Positions 35,305 through 46,969 of a DNA stretch of 64,000 bases are shown in pieces. How positions within the stretch are numbered: position 1 is the first letter of the stretch; the number at the start of each line of letters is the position of its first letter. The position numbers and the translations under genes were made by a program. The stretch is from Rhizophagus clarus (Eukaryota > Glomeromycota > Glomeromycetes > Glomerales > Glomeraceae): assembly GCA_015698045.1 (NCBI GenBank), contig BLAL01000206.1, forward strand, positions 496,001 to 560,000. The letters are read 5' to 3'. The notes under the pieces are model-generated. The model worked only from the letters and a program-made list of their open reading frames with translations. It ran no database searches and was not told where the DNA came from.

Positions 35305-36900
35305 TGTACACATTGCTATACAACATTCGGCCGATATATTTTACGGAAATCATTCCTTTTTGTTGTATAAGGTTTTGTCTTCACTCCCCTATTTATTTGT
35401 AATATATCTAAATACGTCCGTGATATATCTAATTTTAATTTTTGTTTTATTTTTAACTATTTTTTTCGCGGAATTTTCTCCATTTAAATGTTGTTTTATC
35501 TTATGATTTACGCCAAGATGTTAAATTTCTTTAAAAGGTATTACCAATACGTTACCTAAATTGCATCATTTCATTTGGATCAATATTTATCCCGCAATGA
35601 ACAAGGAAATGGACGCGTAATCAAAGTAATACAATCCCTTATCTGTTACATCTTTCGATTCTGCGCAATGTTCATTTTAAATATAAAAGCAGTCAAAATT
35701 TATCCAAAGAAAAATCTTTATGCTAGTGTTGTCTGTCCCAACATGTAAATAAATTAATATTAATTAACTGGACTGACCAGTCCAAGCAAATACGGTCAGG
35801 TCCAAGCAAATACGGTCAGGTCCATCTTAAATTCACTGAATTAATGACAACACACACAAAATAATAAAATGGTTGGTTATATGAATTAATTAAGCAACAA
35901 CTCGTAAAAAATATCAATTAATCTTCTTTTTTTGCAACCTCTTCTAGGCTGTCGTTTTATTTAAATAATACGTTCTTTACTCATCGTTACGATCGATCCG
36001 TTTGAACAGAATAAATCGAATTTTAACGAAAAAGATATCTCACTCGTTATTTACCACCCAATTGTCCACCAAATGTTGATGTAAAAAATTTTTTTCCATT
36101 TTTATTTTTGTTTTTCATTTTTATTTTATTATTTTTTTTTATTCCTTCGATTTTTTTTTTTTTTTATCATTTCTTTTGGTTTTTATTTTTATATTTTCCC
36201 GATTCATATCTTTATCGTTGTCGCATATTTTACTGTCGTTTTTGTTATCGCGTTTAACATTATCATTTCGTTTTTATTACCGTTCAGCTTATCGTTATAT
36301 TGTCGTTCATATTGTCAATTATAATTGACATTTGTTTTATCTTCTTTTTTTTTTTTTTTATCTCTTTTATCAGTTATCATATTATTTTTTTTATTTTTTA
36401 TTATTTTTAAATAAACATGATATTATTGGATTAAACATATACATCCTCTTTTCACATGAGATTACTATTTACTACTCATTCGTATAAAAAAATGTGGCAC
36501 AGCAATACTTTAGTGGCACCGACGACCGGTTCGTAACCGGGTTGTCTCACTTGTGTCTTTGTTGCCGTCTATGCTAACACTGCCTAAGAATACTTCCCAT
36601 TAATATTGAATGAATACCCAATTCACAATCACAGGCATCGTAAATTTATGTCAACACAGGCGCGGTTGCGGCTATACGCTAGGCTTTAAGGCTTTTTGAA
36701 GGCTTTTTGGAGCTGATTATCTGATATTCAAAAAAGAATTTCACCATCTAAAAAATTTCATTAAAATCTTCATATGAAATGGTTCTCTTCTTAACAGTAC
36801 AGCGTGTCATAAGCCTCCTTTTACACAAGGAATTCTTAAACCTAGTTTTATATGTCAAGTTATTTCCTTCTTATCAAATATTTATTTTATCTTTATAAAA
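34241..36900. other. Intergenic, T-rich, no convincing gene
   Basis: Contains a 31-base T run at 35270-35300, a two-copy 20-bp repeat TCCAAGCAAATACGGTCAGG at 35779-35820, a T-rich stretch at 36080-36420, and a palindrome ACCGGTTCGTAACCGG at 36524-36539. Short open frames such as 34722-34913 show no domain. Confidence 0.5.
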
Positions 36901-36904
36901 TAAA

Positions 36905-37170
36905 TAGCTACTCAATTCTTCGTTACTCTTCGTTTGTGAGTTTCCTTTGGTAAGAAATTATGGATGATTTTTTAATCATTTTGAACCGTAATTTTTTTAT
37001 TTTATTTTAATTTTCGTTTTATTTGCAGATTGAGTTACTTATCGAGTGCTATAATCACCAATCCCATTCCAATCCATCCAACTACGATTTATAATCAACC
37101 AATCCCGTTCAGCTACGATCTATTAATAATCTCCCTTTACTGAACACCTTAAAGTCACTAGAAGGTAACT
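36905..37170 (+). other. Spliced, noncoding-looking exon pair
   Basis: A donor GGTAAGAAATT near 36950 and an acceptor TTATTTGCAG ending near 37029 define a roughly 78-bp intron. The following segment holds repeated CCAATCCC and AACTACGAT words and meets another GGTAACT donor near 37163. No long frame is open, so this looks like an untranslated leader of a gene I cannot locate. Confidence 0.3.
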
Positions 37171-37892
37171 ATTCTTTTTAGCTGTTGCTCCTATCAATTA
37201 ATGCATTATCACAAATTCCAGTGTGAAACCTACTATTCGTATGAATGAAAAAGCGTGAACATAAAGTAGACAATTAATGGATGTGTGTTTCAAAGTTTTG
37301 AGGTACCGATATGTATTTACAAGTTGAATTTTTCAATAATTTTATTTTTGATATTTATTTATAATAATTTATTATATATGTACTGTATTATTTATTATAA
37401 AGAACTACTCTGCCGAAATTCTCGTGATTGCTAAATTACATTTTAGATTTATTAATTCATTTAGGTCCGATAACGTTATTGTTGAATTTTATTGTGATAA
37501 CTTTTCAATGCATGAAGATAATCATCTTTTACGAAACCAAATACAACATAAAAAAACTGATTTAAATAGCAAACAACTCAAACTAATGTGATGTTAAAAT
37601 GAATTTTTTAAATTAAAAATTTAGTAATTGAAAAAAAAAAAACGGTACACACTCAGTAATAGAATGACGAACTCTAAGCCTTCAAGTCTCAGAAAATAAA
37701 TGCGACATATATTTTACGCATTGAATATTTATTTAACTATGCAGTACGGGAAAACAAATCATGCGGACATTTAAAAAATTTAGTTCTGATTGGTCATTGC
37801 GATCTAACCTCAATTATTGGTGAGATTTTCATTTTTAGTTTATTATTATTTTTTTTATTTTTTCCATACTAATCTTTGCATAGATAATAGTG

Positions 37893-38069
37893 ATGTGTTT
37901 GCGAATCAGCGTGGGTAAGTGTTATGGAAACCAGAACTTTGGTAGATCTGCTTCATTTCAATCCGACGGTAAAACCATGAAGGATCTTCACATTGAAAAA
38001 AGGTATAATTCTACCTATTATTATTTTCTTATCATTAACGAATTTACAATATATATAATGATTATATGA
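37893..38069 (+). CDS. Small unidentified protein or exon
   Basis: ATG at 37893 opens 58 codons: MCLRISVGKCYGNQNFGRSA, SFQSDGKTMKDLHIEKR, then an AT-rich tail that is probably intronic because AAAAAG|GTATAA resembles a donor. The first 37 residues have normal protein composition. A CCAAT-type word (GATTGGTC) lies about 100 bases upstream. No family recognised. Confidence 0.3.
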   Translation: MCLRISVGKCYGNQNFGRSASFQSDGKTMKDLHIEKRYNSTYYYFLIINEFTIYIMII

Positions 38070-38252
38070 GAGTGTAAATTGGCAAGGATTTACATATGGG
38101 GATTCCTATTTACAAGAGATCGAGAGATCGTAAAATATTCTTTAGCTCGTTACGTTTATGGATTAATTAATTATTCAATAACTTAGCAATGACATTGGTA
38201 TCATTATAATTTTCCTTTTAATTTATACAAGAGAAAAAAAAAAGTATTTATA

Positions 38253-38672
38253 CTAATTCTGTTCTAATATTTTATATAATATTGTGTGCATGCACGTTTT
38301 ATAATAAATAGGGAAACGAAAACTGTAAAGTCCGTCGCGATATTTATTTATTTTTTTTTTATTTTTTATTGCGAAAAAAAAAATTAGGACATCAGTGTTA
38401 CAAAAAAAGTGATCGTCTAAAAGTCCTTCGCTACAATCAACCTTTCTTTCAAATCCCATGGAGATGATCACTAAAAATTGAAACCAATTTTCTCATTTTT
38501 TTACCCGGCATTTGGACTATTAACTTTACCTGTCACAATAGGACCATTTTATTACCCTGTAAAATTTATCTTTTTTATTAGCCTAATATTGGAATTTATT
38601 AACATAATAATATTACGTTTATTTAAAATTGGTGTCATAACTTGCATTCTTGTTATCAAAAATAAAAGCTAA
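38253..38672. other. Two doubtful open frames
   Basis: Frames at 38253-38471 (minus, 72 codons) and 38478-38672 (plus, 64 codons, hydrophobic) face away from each other. Neither shows a domain or splice context. I do not call them genes. Confidence 0.15.
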
Positions 38673-38875
38673 AGATAATTGCATTTCTTCCCTTTAAAAA
38701 AAAAGAATAAATTTCTTTCTAATCGAGCATAAGAAGAAAATTTGAATGTATAATAAAGGAAATTAGTTCTAAAAGAAATTACAATTTCTTTTGATCCTGA
38801 CATTCGTTTGAAAATAATGAATCTCCGTATGATGAAACTGAAAATTATACAATGAATTAATATTATCGATAGTTC

Positions 38876-39072
38876 CTATGACAAAACATGTTTCCATCTA
38901 TCATCTGATACATTTGCAATAACGGAATTTTTTCCTTGGAACATATAAGGTTCTCCATCATGCGAAAATTCATTATATATATCATCACTGCATTCATTGA
39001 AATTATTATCATGCATTCATCGATATTATTATCAGATTCATCATCAGAATTATCATCATCACCAAAGAACGT
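38876..39072 (-). pseudogene. Acidic C-terminal remnant
   Basis: Minus-strand frames read FFGDDDNSDDESDNNIDEC, then after a frame change NEFSHDGEPYMFQGKNSVIA and NVSDDRWKHVLS before a TAG. The GAT/GAA-rich run could be a simple repeat, but the second part is protein-like. Parent gene unknown. Confidence 0.3.
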
Positions 39073-39381
39073 TTTTTATAAATATTGTTAATTAAAGGAA
39101 AATCAAGAGTTGTTTGTTTTATCGGTTTAGAGATCTACATGATCTATTATTTTCCATCACGATGATGTTTTTTATTAATTTTAAAATTTACTTAATAATT
39201 ATAATAACTATGAAATGTTTGTTTTAACATGATACAATTGTCACATATTATTACGACTTCACATATTATTACGACTTCGTTGTGATTTGGGTCTCATGAA
39301 ATGTTGCGGTGAGAAATCTCGATCAGGATCAACTAAATGAAGTCACACATATTGTGTGTAATATGTAATAGTTATGTTATT

Positions 39382-39415
39382 TCATGATTTTCACGCGCAG
39401 CCGTGAAAATCATGA
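39382..39415. repeat. Perfect 14-bp hairpin with 6-nt loop
   Basis: TCATGATTTTCACG at 39382-39395 is exactly reversed and complemented at 39402-39415. It sits in AT-rich spacer without a gene on either side within about 260 bases. Confidence 0.8.
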
Positions 39416-39682
39416 TATTCATGCGACACATGTGGATACTAACGCCCGTGATAAAAAAGTAGATTATTTTATTATTTTTAATTTTTATTTAATAAATATT
39501 TTGATATCATATATTTACAGTAAAACGAAATGATCTACAAACTGTTAATAATTTTTACTCTTTTATTAAGACAATTAATATATTAGCAAGATTTTTAAAC
39601 CAAGATTGTTAAAAGAAAGCTTTATTTGAATTTTTTTTTTTTTTTTTAAAAAAAAATAGAAAATAAAAGAAAGAAGAAAAAT

Positions 39683-40069
39683 TCATTTATTAAGGGTTTT
39701 TTCATCTTGAACGGGTTTCTGCGCGCGCATCTTGAGTGCGCTATATTTTTTTTTCCCGACTTTCTTCGAATTTGACGCGTGGCCAGTGTCTTTCCTCTCG
39801 TTTTTTCTGCTTCTTCTGTTACTTCTGTTCTCTTTGCTCTTGCCTTCTCCGTTGATTTCTTTTGCGTTTGACGCATATATCTTAGACACCCTGTCCTTCT
39901 TTTTATGGCACTTTTTGTGGCTTGCTAGTTCTTTTATGGTGTTAAAATTTTTATCACAATCAATTTCATCGCAGGGGTATCTTTTGTTGCGCTAATAAAA
40001 AGAAAAAGATGATATTAAATAATCTTTTCTTTTAATAATTATTTTGTCATAAATTACCATTTGAGGCAT
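39683..40069 (-). CDS. Two-exon C2H2 zinc-finger protein
   Basis: Exon 1 is only 12 bases (40069-40058, ATG CCT CAA ATG). A 66-bp intron (GTAATT to TTATTAG, 40057-39992) follows, and exon 2 is 39991-39683. The 106-residue protein begins MPQMRNKRYPCDEIDCDKNF. Cys11, Cys16, His29 and His33 form a C-x4-C-x12-H-x3-H zinc finger with the usual Phe20 and Leu26. The rest is highly basic (KSKENRSNRRSRKNERKD), fitting a nuclear DNA-binding protein with a localisation signal. A single finger with a long basic tail is unusual for a sequence-specific factor. Support comes from the finger spacing, the exact phase across the intron, and a TATA box 154 bases upstream. The frames at 39646-39876 (minus) and 39732-39995 (plus) are shadows. 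Confidence 0.7.
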
Positions 40070-40222
40070 TTAAGAAAAGCGGTACAAAAAAATAGAATAG
40101 TGGTTTAATAGTTTAATAAAGTTCAAAATCTCGAAAAAAAATTCTTGAAACAAAAGTCACTGTGTAGGAAAGGATTCAAGTTTGAACTGAGATTTCTATT
40201 GCCTCTAATCCTCTATTACCTC

Positions 40223-40230
40223 TATTTATA
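40223..40230 (-). promoter_or_regulatory. TATA box of the zinc-finger gene
   Basis: TATAAATA followed by GAGG on the minus strand, 154 bases before the start codon at 40069. Confidence 0.5.
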
Positions 40231-40891
40231 CAAAACAGTTTGCGTACAATATTTACCAAATTAGGATTGTGTTTATTTTGTTTTGTGCGCTTACGCGTTT
40301 GACGTTTCGCGCTTGATTAAATTGTTTATTTGTTTTGTAACCGTAAAAAATTATGACAAAAACTTTTATGACTGTATTTTGTAAAATAATTGCTTTTATG
40401 CATAAATAATGAAAATCTCAACTATAATTGCTCATTTTTACATGTAATATATTTTTTCCCATCATTTTTCTTTCTTTCTTTTTTTACATACATACATAGT
40501 TACATACATGATAATATAATATATATACATATACACAACTGCTCTTTTCATTTTTTTTTCCCTTACATTACGAGATCATAATATTTAGTTACAAAATGAA
40601 TAATTTGTAATTTTTTGAAATAAAGACACTTTCTGTTAAATTATTATCTTTATTGCATATGAAAATTATTAATATGCACTATTATATTATTACTACTTAC
40701 AAACTTGAATTCAAAATTTACATATGCGCGGGTAGCTGCTTCGCAACTAATATAAAAAGAATTATTGTCAACTGGTTAAATAAATATTCTGACACTATAT
40801 TATGGGTATTTATTTAGTTTGATTTTCTGATTTTTGATATCAGATATCCAAGAGATCACAGGATCTGGTGTAACAAATAGGTGAAAAATAG

Positions 40892-41148
40892 ATCTTAGGC
40901 GCAAGAAAATTTGATACAACAGGTAAACCAACCTTTGAATTAGATTTTGGTAAGTTATAAAAGTTATAATAGTTAATATATATTCTTTCAAAGGGTTGTA
41001 AACTAGTCAGGGACTATTGTTAATTCATTTAAAAAGTTGTCTAATGAAATATATCTTTTTGTTATTAAATAATACAGAAATTGCAAGAGCAATTGAAGCA
41101 GCAGATTGTGATCAAGAAGCTGTAATCAAAGCTTTGGTACTTGCTTAA
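40892..41148 (+). pseudogene. Last two exons of an unidentified gene
   Basis: The first piece ends at 40949 (GARKFDTTGKPTFELDF, then one base). A 128-bp intron GTAAGT to TACAG covers 40950-41077. The second piece, 41078-41148, continues in phase as EIARAIEAADCDQEAVIKAL, VLA and a TAA. Upstream of 40892 there is a stop and no clean acceptor, so the gene is truncated or the next exon is further left. It could be a real 3' end; the family is not recognised. Confidence 0.35.
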
Positions 41149-41309
41149 TTGCTTAAATGATTCATCTTTCTTGCGATAAGACGATAGAAATAATAAACGA
41201 ACGATGAAAATAATTAGTTTAATTGTTATTTATATACGAGGCAAATACTGATGGATATCAACAAAACTAAATATCCTTTAGGGGAGTCGTTATTCTCTAT
41301 ATAATAGAA

Positions 41310-41690
41310 AGCGTAAATTTCCTTAGTTTGATTGACAAGCTGATATGTTCTCGTGAGGACGGTATATCAGATAGATAAAATATTTGATTCACAGTTACTA
41401 GAGATTACTAGGACGAGTTCGACAGCAAGATACTTTATGTCAACAATATACTATTACATTAGTCAATTCCTAATTCAACACATGTATGTACGAAAGAAAT
41501 CCTCTCTACGAATATGATGAAGGCAGAGTAGATAGGGATGAATTTAACACAAACAAAAATTACTGTACTGAACTTTCATATTTAAACTGAGCATTTGACA
41601 TCAGTTATAAAATCGGGTGAAAGAAAAAAAAATTCTCATGATTTGTTAGCGGAAACGGCGTGGAGAAAGGTTTTAAACATTTTATCAAGT
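41310..41690 (+). pseudogene. Broken coding strip
   Basis: Frames read LIDKLICSREDGISDR, RLLGRVRQQDTLCQQYTITL, YERNPLYEYDEGRVDRDEFN with CTELSYLN, and DLLAETAWRKVLNILSSEIE. Each has normal protein composition and is ended by a stop or frame change. They may be dispersed exons of one decayed gene. 41700-42555 shows no further clear coding beyond a GAT/ATG-rich run near 41735-41780. Confidence 0.35.
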
Positions 41691-42559
41691 GAAATTGAGG
41701 ATAGAGGATAATTAAACTAATTTATATTCTCATAATGATGGTGAATATGATGATGGCGAATATCATGATGAAGAGGTCCTATATTCAAATTGAATACTTA
41801 CAAGATGGTCAAAGCTATTTATCATTCATACACACGTTTCATACCTATTCTGTATTTAATATCTTTAACTTCATCTGCAAGAAGTACGTATAGTAAAAAA
41901 ATCATCTCTCATTCTGTAAGAAAGATGCACAAAAATTTCTTCATAATAGATATTAGCTAATTGTAATTATAATAAATGTAGGTTATCAGTTTTACGAAAA
42001 ATACGTCAGCGATTCGAGCTTCTAATTAAGGTGCACTATGTGACTATGGGAATGCATCCCTGACATAAAGTCAATAAGGTATTCGATCAGTTCTCGTATC
42101 GATTTCGTCGTACGCTTTAAATATTGAGATATTAATTGTTGACGAACGAGGCAAAAGTATTGGCAACGTTTATCAGCAGGTAAATTTAAGTTATTGTATG
42201 TAATAGTTTTTTTTTTTTTTGTTTTGTTAGAGTACTGTTTTAATTTTTTATTTATTATTAATTTAAAGAGAACAAAAACTACTAGAATCCTTGTTTATTT
42301 AATACTAAATGAATATAGGATTTTTAATGATTTGAATTTATTAATTATCCCTTGATTTTTATACATTGTTAAATTTCTAACTTTTAAAAAAGTATTGTAC
42401 CTAGACCCAAGATCCATCTAATAATTATCTTTTTGATTAAAAAAATAAGGCTTAGCATTACTTTTCAATTTTTCTATTTTTAGTACCGTATCCTTCCGAT
42501 TATAAGTTTCGATGATAAACAAAAATAAGTACTACCTAAATTTGATATTTTTTCACATT

Positions 42560-42777
42560 TTCTTAATACATTTATTTTATTCTTCCGATTCATTTATTTC
42601 ATCATCCTCTAGCTCATCAGCCAAATATTTACAATTTCCCTATCATTTTCTCCAAATCCTTCCTCTTTTCCATCTTGCCCAAAAAATCATCCCATTGCAT
42701 TGCTAATAAATATTCGCATGTTGTAAAGCCATCAGCTTTTCACTAGCAGAATATGATGAACGTTGAATTTTTGGCAT
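42560..42777 (-). pseudogene. Psq/CENP-B-type HTH fragment
   Basis: ATG at 42777 (minus) opens MPKIQRSSYSASEKLMALQH, ANIY and a TAG. This resembles the first helix-turn-helix at the N-terminus of pogo-type DDE transposases and CENP-B-like proteins (SY-KLxAL-x-A pattern). Further frames read WDDFLGKMEKRKDLEKMIGK and KYLADELEDDEINESEE. No DDE domain is near. It may be a clipped transposase or a domesticated fragment. Confidence 0.35.
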
Positions 42778-42899
42778 CGCGTGTGAAACCAATAGAATAA
42801 AATCAGGGTAATCGTTTTTATTACCAAAAAAAGATTTTTTTTTTTTTTATCAGAATTTAAGCAACACGCGAAAATTTTCCCTTTAAAAGGTGGTGCTTA

Positions 42900-43310
42900 A
42901 AATCGGAAAGTTACGGCCCTTTTCGAATTCTTCACGCTCTTTTTTTCTTTGTTCGTCTAAATTTGGAACATTAATTTTGCATTTACAAAACGCGTCGGAG
43001 TTCGATTTTTTATTGGAAAGGGCTGCCTTTTGTTTACTCGTTATTAGGTAACAGTTTGTCACTTTTGTATTTCTTTTCATTGGGTAATAAGGACGAGGCC
43101 TTTTATTTCTCCAATTTTTTCTATCCTTGGCTTCTATTCATCTTTCTCATTTATCTTTCTTTGATTCTTCATTTTTTTCAAGACGGGTTGAACGCGGCTT
43201 ACTTATGCCTTTCAAGTTCTTTCTTTCTTTGTCTGTCTGAATTTGGAACAATAAATTTGCTTTCGCAAGACGTATTGAACTTCGATTTTTTATTGTGGAT
43301 CTATTAATTG
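42900..43310. repeat. Duplicated segment of about 85 bp, 270 bp apart
   Basis: TTTCTTTGTTCGTCTAAATT (near 42945) and TTTCTTTGTCTGTCTGAATT (near 43217) are each followed by TGGAACA, TTTGC, ACG and TTCGATTTTTTATTG. On the minus strand copy 1 reads SNSDAFCKCKINVPNLDEQR then KKEREEFEKG, so a broken basic protein may lie on that strand (42883-43080). Confidence 0.5.
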
Positions 43311-43599
43311 TCCGAAGCGTAACGAATGACATTCTACTGTTATGTATTAGTAGCGTTGTGGAGAGGACTGCCTTGTGTTCACTCAGTAGTTAGGGACCTT
43401 CACACCTATTCTGTCTGTCGCTCTTTTGATAAATTGTCTTATGCTTGATGGTAACCCTTGCAATTTTCCCTTCCTTCCTTCCTTTCTATTATCCACTTAC
43501 GTCACTATGATAATTTCCTTTAACTAATCTTTTTTTGTAACCTTTAATTTATTTTGTAACATGATTTTATCCCACTATAATTATAGATTGCATAATGAA

Positions 43600-44545
43600 C
43601 ACATTAAGCCATAGAACAGTTTCCATTTACCTAGCTAGTATCATATGCCTTTTTCTAGAGCATTATTCTCTTCTTTGATACACAATTGGATACACCATTC
43701 ATAAACACCTCTTGAAATTCAATTTTTGTTGAATTTTACGACAAGGAAAATGAGGATAAATACGTTCATGAAAATAAGAAAGATTCTAGATCCAAGTCAA
43801 CCACACCACAAGAGTTTTTGCTTTTTGATTAAAGGTTGCATACTGTCTAATTCTTTCCGTCAACTTTTCTTGACTTTTGAGCCGCATAGTGTGTCACAAT
43901 TGGCGGCATTTGCGAAAAGGCTTTCATGAACTTGTGTGAAAGGCCTTTTCGTGAGCTTGTGTAAATCGGTTAGTAGATGAAATTAATGTGTTTAATTATA
44001 GAAACCTCACTATTTTTTTTCTTTTAACTCCTTTTTTTGTACGATTTTATTCCACTTTAAATACTTTAGATAATTGAAGATTGCACGATGAGTATATTAA
44101 GCGATGAGCTTCTGTTTTTTTCAGAGCATTGTTCTCTTCTTGATATACAGTTGGATACATCATCATATCAAGAAAACATACTAACTGATAAACTAGATCA
44201 GCAACATAATAAACCTCTTGAAATTCAATTTTTGTTGAATTTTACGACAAGGAAAATGAGGATAAATACGTTCATAAGGATTCCAGAGCATTGTTCTCTT
44301 CTTGATATACAGTTGGATACACCATCATATCAAGAAAACATACTAACTGATAACTAGATAAGCAACCTCTATGACAAGGAAAATGAGTTTATGAAAACAA
44401 AAAGGATCCTAAGTCTAAATCAACCACACTACAATAGTGTTTTTTGAGCCGCATAATGTGTCGCAATTGACGGCATTTGCGAAAAGGCTTTCTCATGAAT
44501 TTATGCAAAACGGTTGGTAGATTATGAACTAGTTTGTTTAATTAT
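43600..44545 (+). pseudogene. Tandemly duplicated coding segment, unidentified
   Basis: A unit coding EHCSLLDIQLDTSSYQENIL, TDKLDQQHNKPLEIQFLLNF, TTRKMRINTF occurs at 44088-44357 with its first part doubled. A diverged earlier copy at 43650-43930 reads on into HHKSFCFLIKGCILSNSFRQ and FEPHSVSQLAAFAKRLS. The later copy ends FEPHNVSQLTAFAKRLS with HEFMQNGW and a TAG near 44520. The order suggests a gene whose middle and end were copied together; both copies are broken. Family not recognised. Confidence 0.45.
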
Positions 44546-44877
44546 AGAAGCCTCACTATTTTTTTTTAAGAAGTTGCCATAGGAATTTCAGATTTTACAT
44601 TATTTATTCCCAGGATTTTCATGTGTTAAAAGCTTTTAATTGAGCAACTTGGAATTCCAATTCTTTATAGAAATAGCATCTTCTCTGTTAGATAAAGAGA
44701 TTATAGTTCAATTGATGAGAACGTCAATTTGTGGTATTAATTGGTTCTGGTACTTTTTGGTTGCTCATCACAAAATCATCATCATCTGTGGTTTTACTTC
44801 TTCTTGAACTTGTAATGAATTAATTCCGTATAGTTTCAAAATTCAGCTTAGTTTCCTATATGACGAACGGGTAAGTG

Positions 44878-45015
44878 AAATGCAGACCTCAGAAGGCGGA
44901 GCTTAAGTAGCACATTGAAGGTGTAGAGTCGGTTGATCTGATCTTTGATGTTCTTCGTAAAGAAACAAAATTACTGGTTACTTCAAGATTTAGAAGCTCC
45001 ATTTTCTTTGTGTGG
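44878..45015 (+). pseudogene. Short coding remnant
   Basis: The frame RPQKAELK, then a TAG, then HIEGVESVDLIFDVLRKETK and LLVTSRFRSS is protein-like. An independent frame at 45283-45528 (MSGRYYVIFQIRYSLNSGIL) is of doubtful reality. Confidence 0.25.
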
Positions 45016-45691
45016 TTTATATATATATAGAGAGAGAATTGGTTCTTTTACCCTTATCCAAATTCGTGAAGAATATTCCTATAGAATGTTATGTACCTTA
45101 TAATGCTGTGCTTTCAGTCTATTAATGAGTAGAAATAGTGATTAAACTATCTGAAAGAACGTGGTTATGCAAATCATGTCTGTATTAATAATGAAGCCTT
45201 ATAATTCATAAATAACAATGGTGATTTTTCGCGTTTAATAAAAAAAATAAACGACTTAGACGTCTTATGCGTCGTCAAATCGGTGTCCGGACGGTATTAC
45301 GTAATATTCCAAATACGGTACAGTTTAAATTCCGGAATTTTGCAAGGTTGTTACGCATCTGTTAATACATATATGTCGATCGCAGACAAGAATTTTATTG
45401 ATGACATTTTTATTTTTGATTCTTACATCTTTAGAGTCTTTATACTTGGTTTATTTAGTTTTTTTAGAATATCAAAAAGGTTTGCTATTTTTTGGAGAAA
45501 ATCAAACTCATTTACAGAAAGCGTTTAAATATTAATTTTAAGTAATATTTTTGCTTTCTGTAAATTTGTCTTATAAATAATTATTATTTATAACAAAGAT
45601 GGTGAATTTGTATTAATGAATTTTCTTTGATCTTTTCTTTTTTGATAAGAAATCCCGTAAAAATTTACATATAAATAAAAGGAAACTCATC

Positions 45692-45750
45692 AAGAAGCCA
45701 CATCTGTGGCACAACTAAGTCTTACAATCTTGCCACAGATGTGGCTTCTT
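45692..45750. repeat. Perfect 20-bp hairpin with 19-nt loop
   Basis: AAGAAGCCACATCTGTGGCA at 45692-45711 is exactly mirrored by TGCCACAGATGTGGCTTCTT at 45731-45750. The stem is GC-richer than its surroundings. 45751-46240 has no gene; a CCAAT-type word lies near 46075. Confidence 0.9.
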
Positions 45751-46239
45751 ACCATAAATAAAATCATCTAATCGATCTTCTGATTTTTTTTTTGCGCAAT
45801 ATGTTTTGAACAATATTTTAATACAAAAATTTCTAGCAAAGATAGTTCATAATATCTCATTTAATTAATGAATATTGACGTTTTTCGAGTAAATAAAGTG
45901 AGACAAACAAGACTATCAGAACTTATTCATGAATCACAGGGCGTGAAAATTCGGATTCTTGCACTGTTGGTACTAGATCTGGATCAATAGGTTTATTTTG
46001 TGAGAAGTTTTAATTACTTAGCAAATGTTTTTATAACCTGGCTCGGACAATTTTGAGGTTGTACCTTAATCCCGATTGGTCATTTCGCGCCAAGCATGTC
46101 GGGATAATACAAAAAAGTATTTTATTGATGTAACAAGAAAAAATGGATTTTCTGATTTTTTATAGGTATCTTTTCCAAAAAACAACCATGAAGTAGTTAG
46201 TGTCAATATGTAACTTATTTTAACAATATTACTTTTAAT

Positions 46240-46800
46240 TTATGATTAATGAAAATTGGATCAATATCATAGATGAAACCTAAGCACCAAATGAACACGA
46301 AGATGAACTTTTAGAATATTTTGAGGATATAATCACATCAAAATATAAAGTTCCTATTGAAAAAGCAAGGGAAAAAACTTGAAAGCTTAAATGAAAGAAC
46401 GATCAGAAAAATTAAATTGTACTAAAATAGTGAAAAATGGGAACAAAGCCTAGAGGTAAGGCGTCTGCATTTGCGGTATTTACTCAACAAAGATTTGAAA
46501 AGAAGCAAACGATATTATGAGAGAATTGGCAAATTATGAGAAAGAAGATATTATCTTGGAGAAAGTGACTACAGTAAGTTTTAATATTATTTGACGTACT
46601 GGAATATAAATTAGTTATTAATCATTTCTTTTATTATAGGTAGTCACCCCCTTTCTGAGGTAAAAATTAATGAGTAGAATTCGATAAACCAAATGGAAGA
46701 AATGTCGCGCTTGGAAAGGTCTAAGAGACCAAGAAATTGAGCATGAAGAGTATTTAAAGCGATCCGAGAAGTTTAAGAGGATTCATTTAATTAAATAAAT
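46240..46800 (+). pseudogene. Broken multi-exon gene, 5' part
   Basis: MINENWINIIDET, then NEHEDELLEYFEDIITSKYK, EKWEQSLEVRRLHLRYLLNK with DLKRSKRYYERIGKL, a likely intron (GTAAGT near 46574 to TATAG near 46640), and KKCRAWKGLRDQEIEHEEYL with KRSEKFKR. Composition is protein-like throughout, with stops and frame changes. It may belong to the same decayed gene as the kinase-like part at 47470-48646. Confidence 0.35.
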
Positions 46801-46969
46801 ATAATTTAGATAAACCTTATTTTGTTATTATTGAAAGCAAAACGAAAGTTTATTTGAAGAGAACTTTCATCTTGGCCAGAGATGATCAATGGAAAGCAAT
46901 CTGCCGTTGATATTGTTTAATCAGAGTATGATTTTTAAAAGAGAAGATTGATAAGAAAGAGCTTGAACA

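Noticed and set aside
36510-36550. ACCGGTTCGTAACCGG as a tRNA T-arm
   Set aside because: No acceptor, D or anticodon stem can be placed around it at tRNA spacing; it is a plain palindrome.
39732-39995. An 87-codon plus-strand frame opposite the zinc-finger gene
   Set aside because: Leu/Phe/Ser-rich mirror of a Lys/Arg-rich coding strand; the minus strand carries the C2H2 spacing and splice sites.
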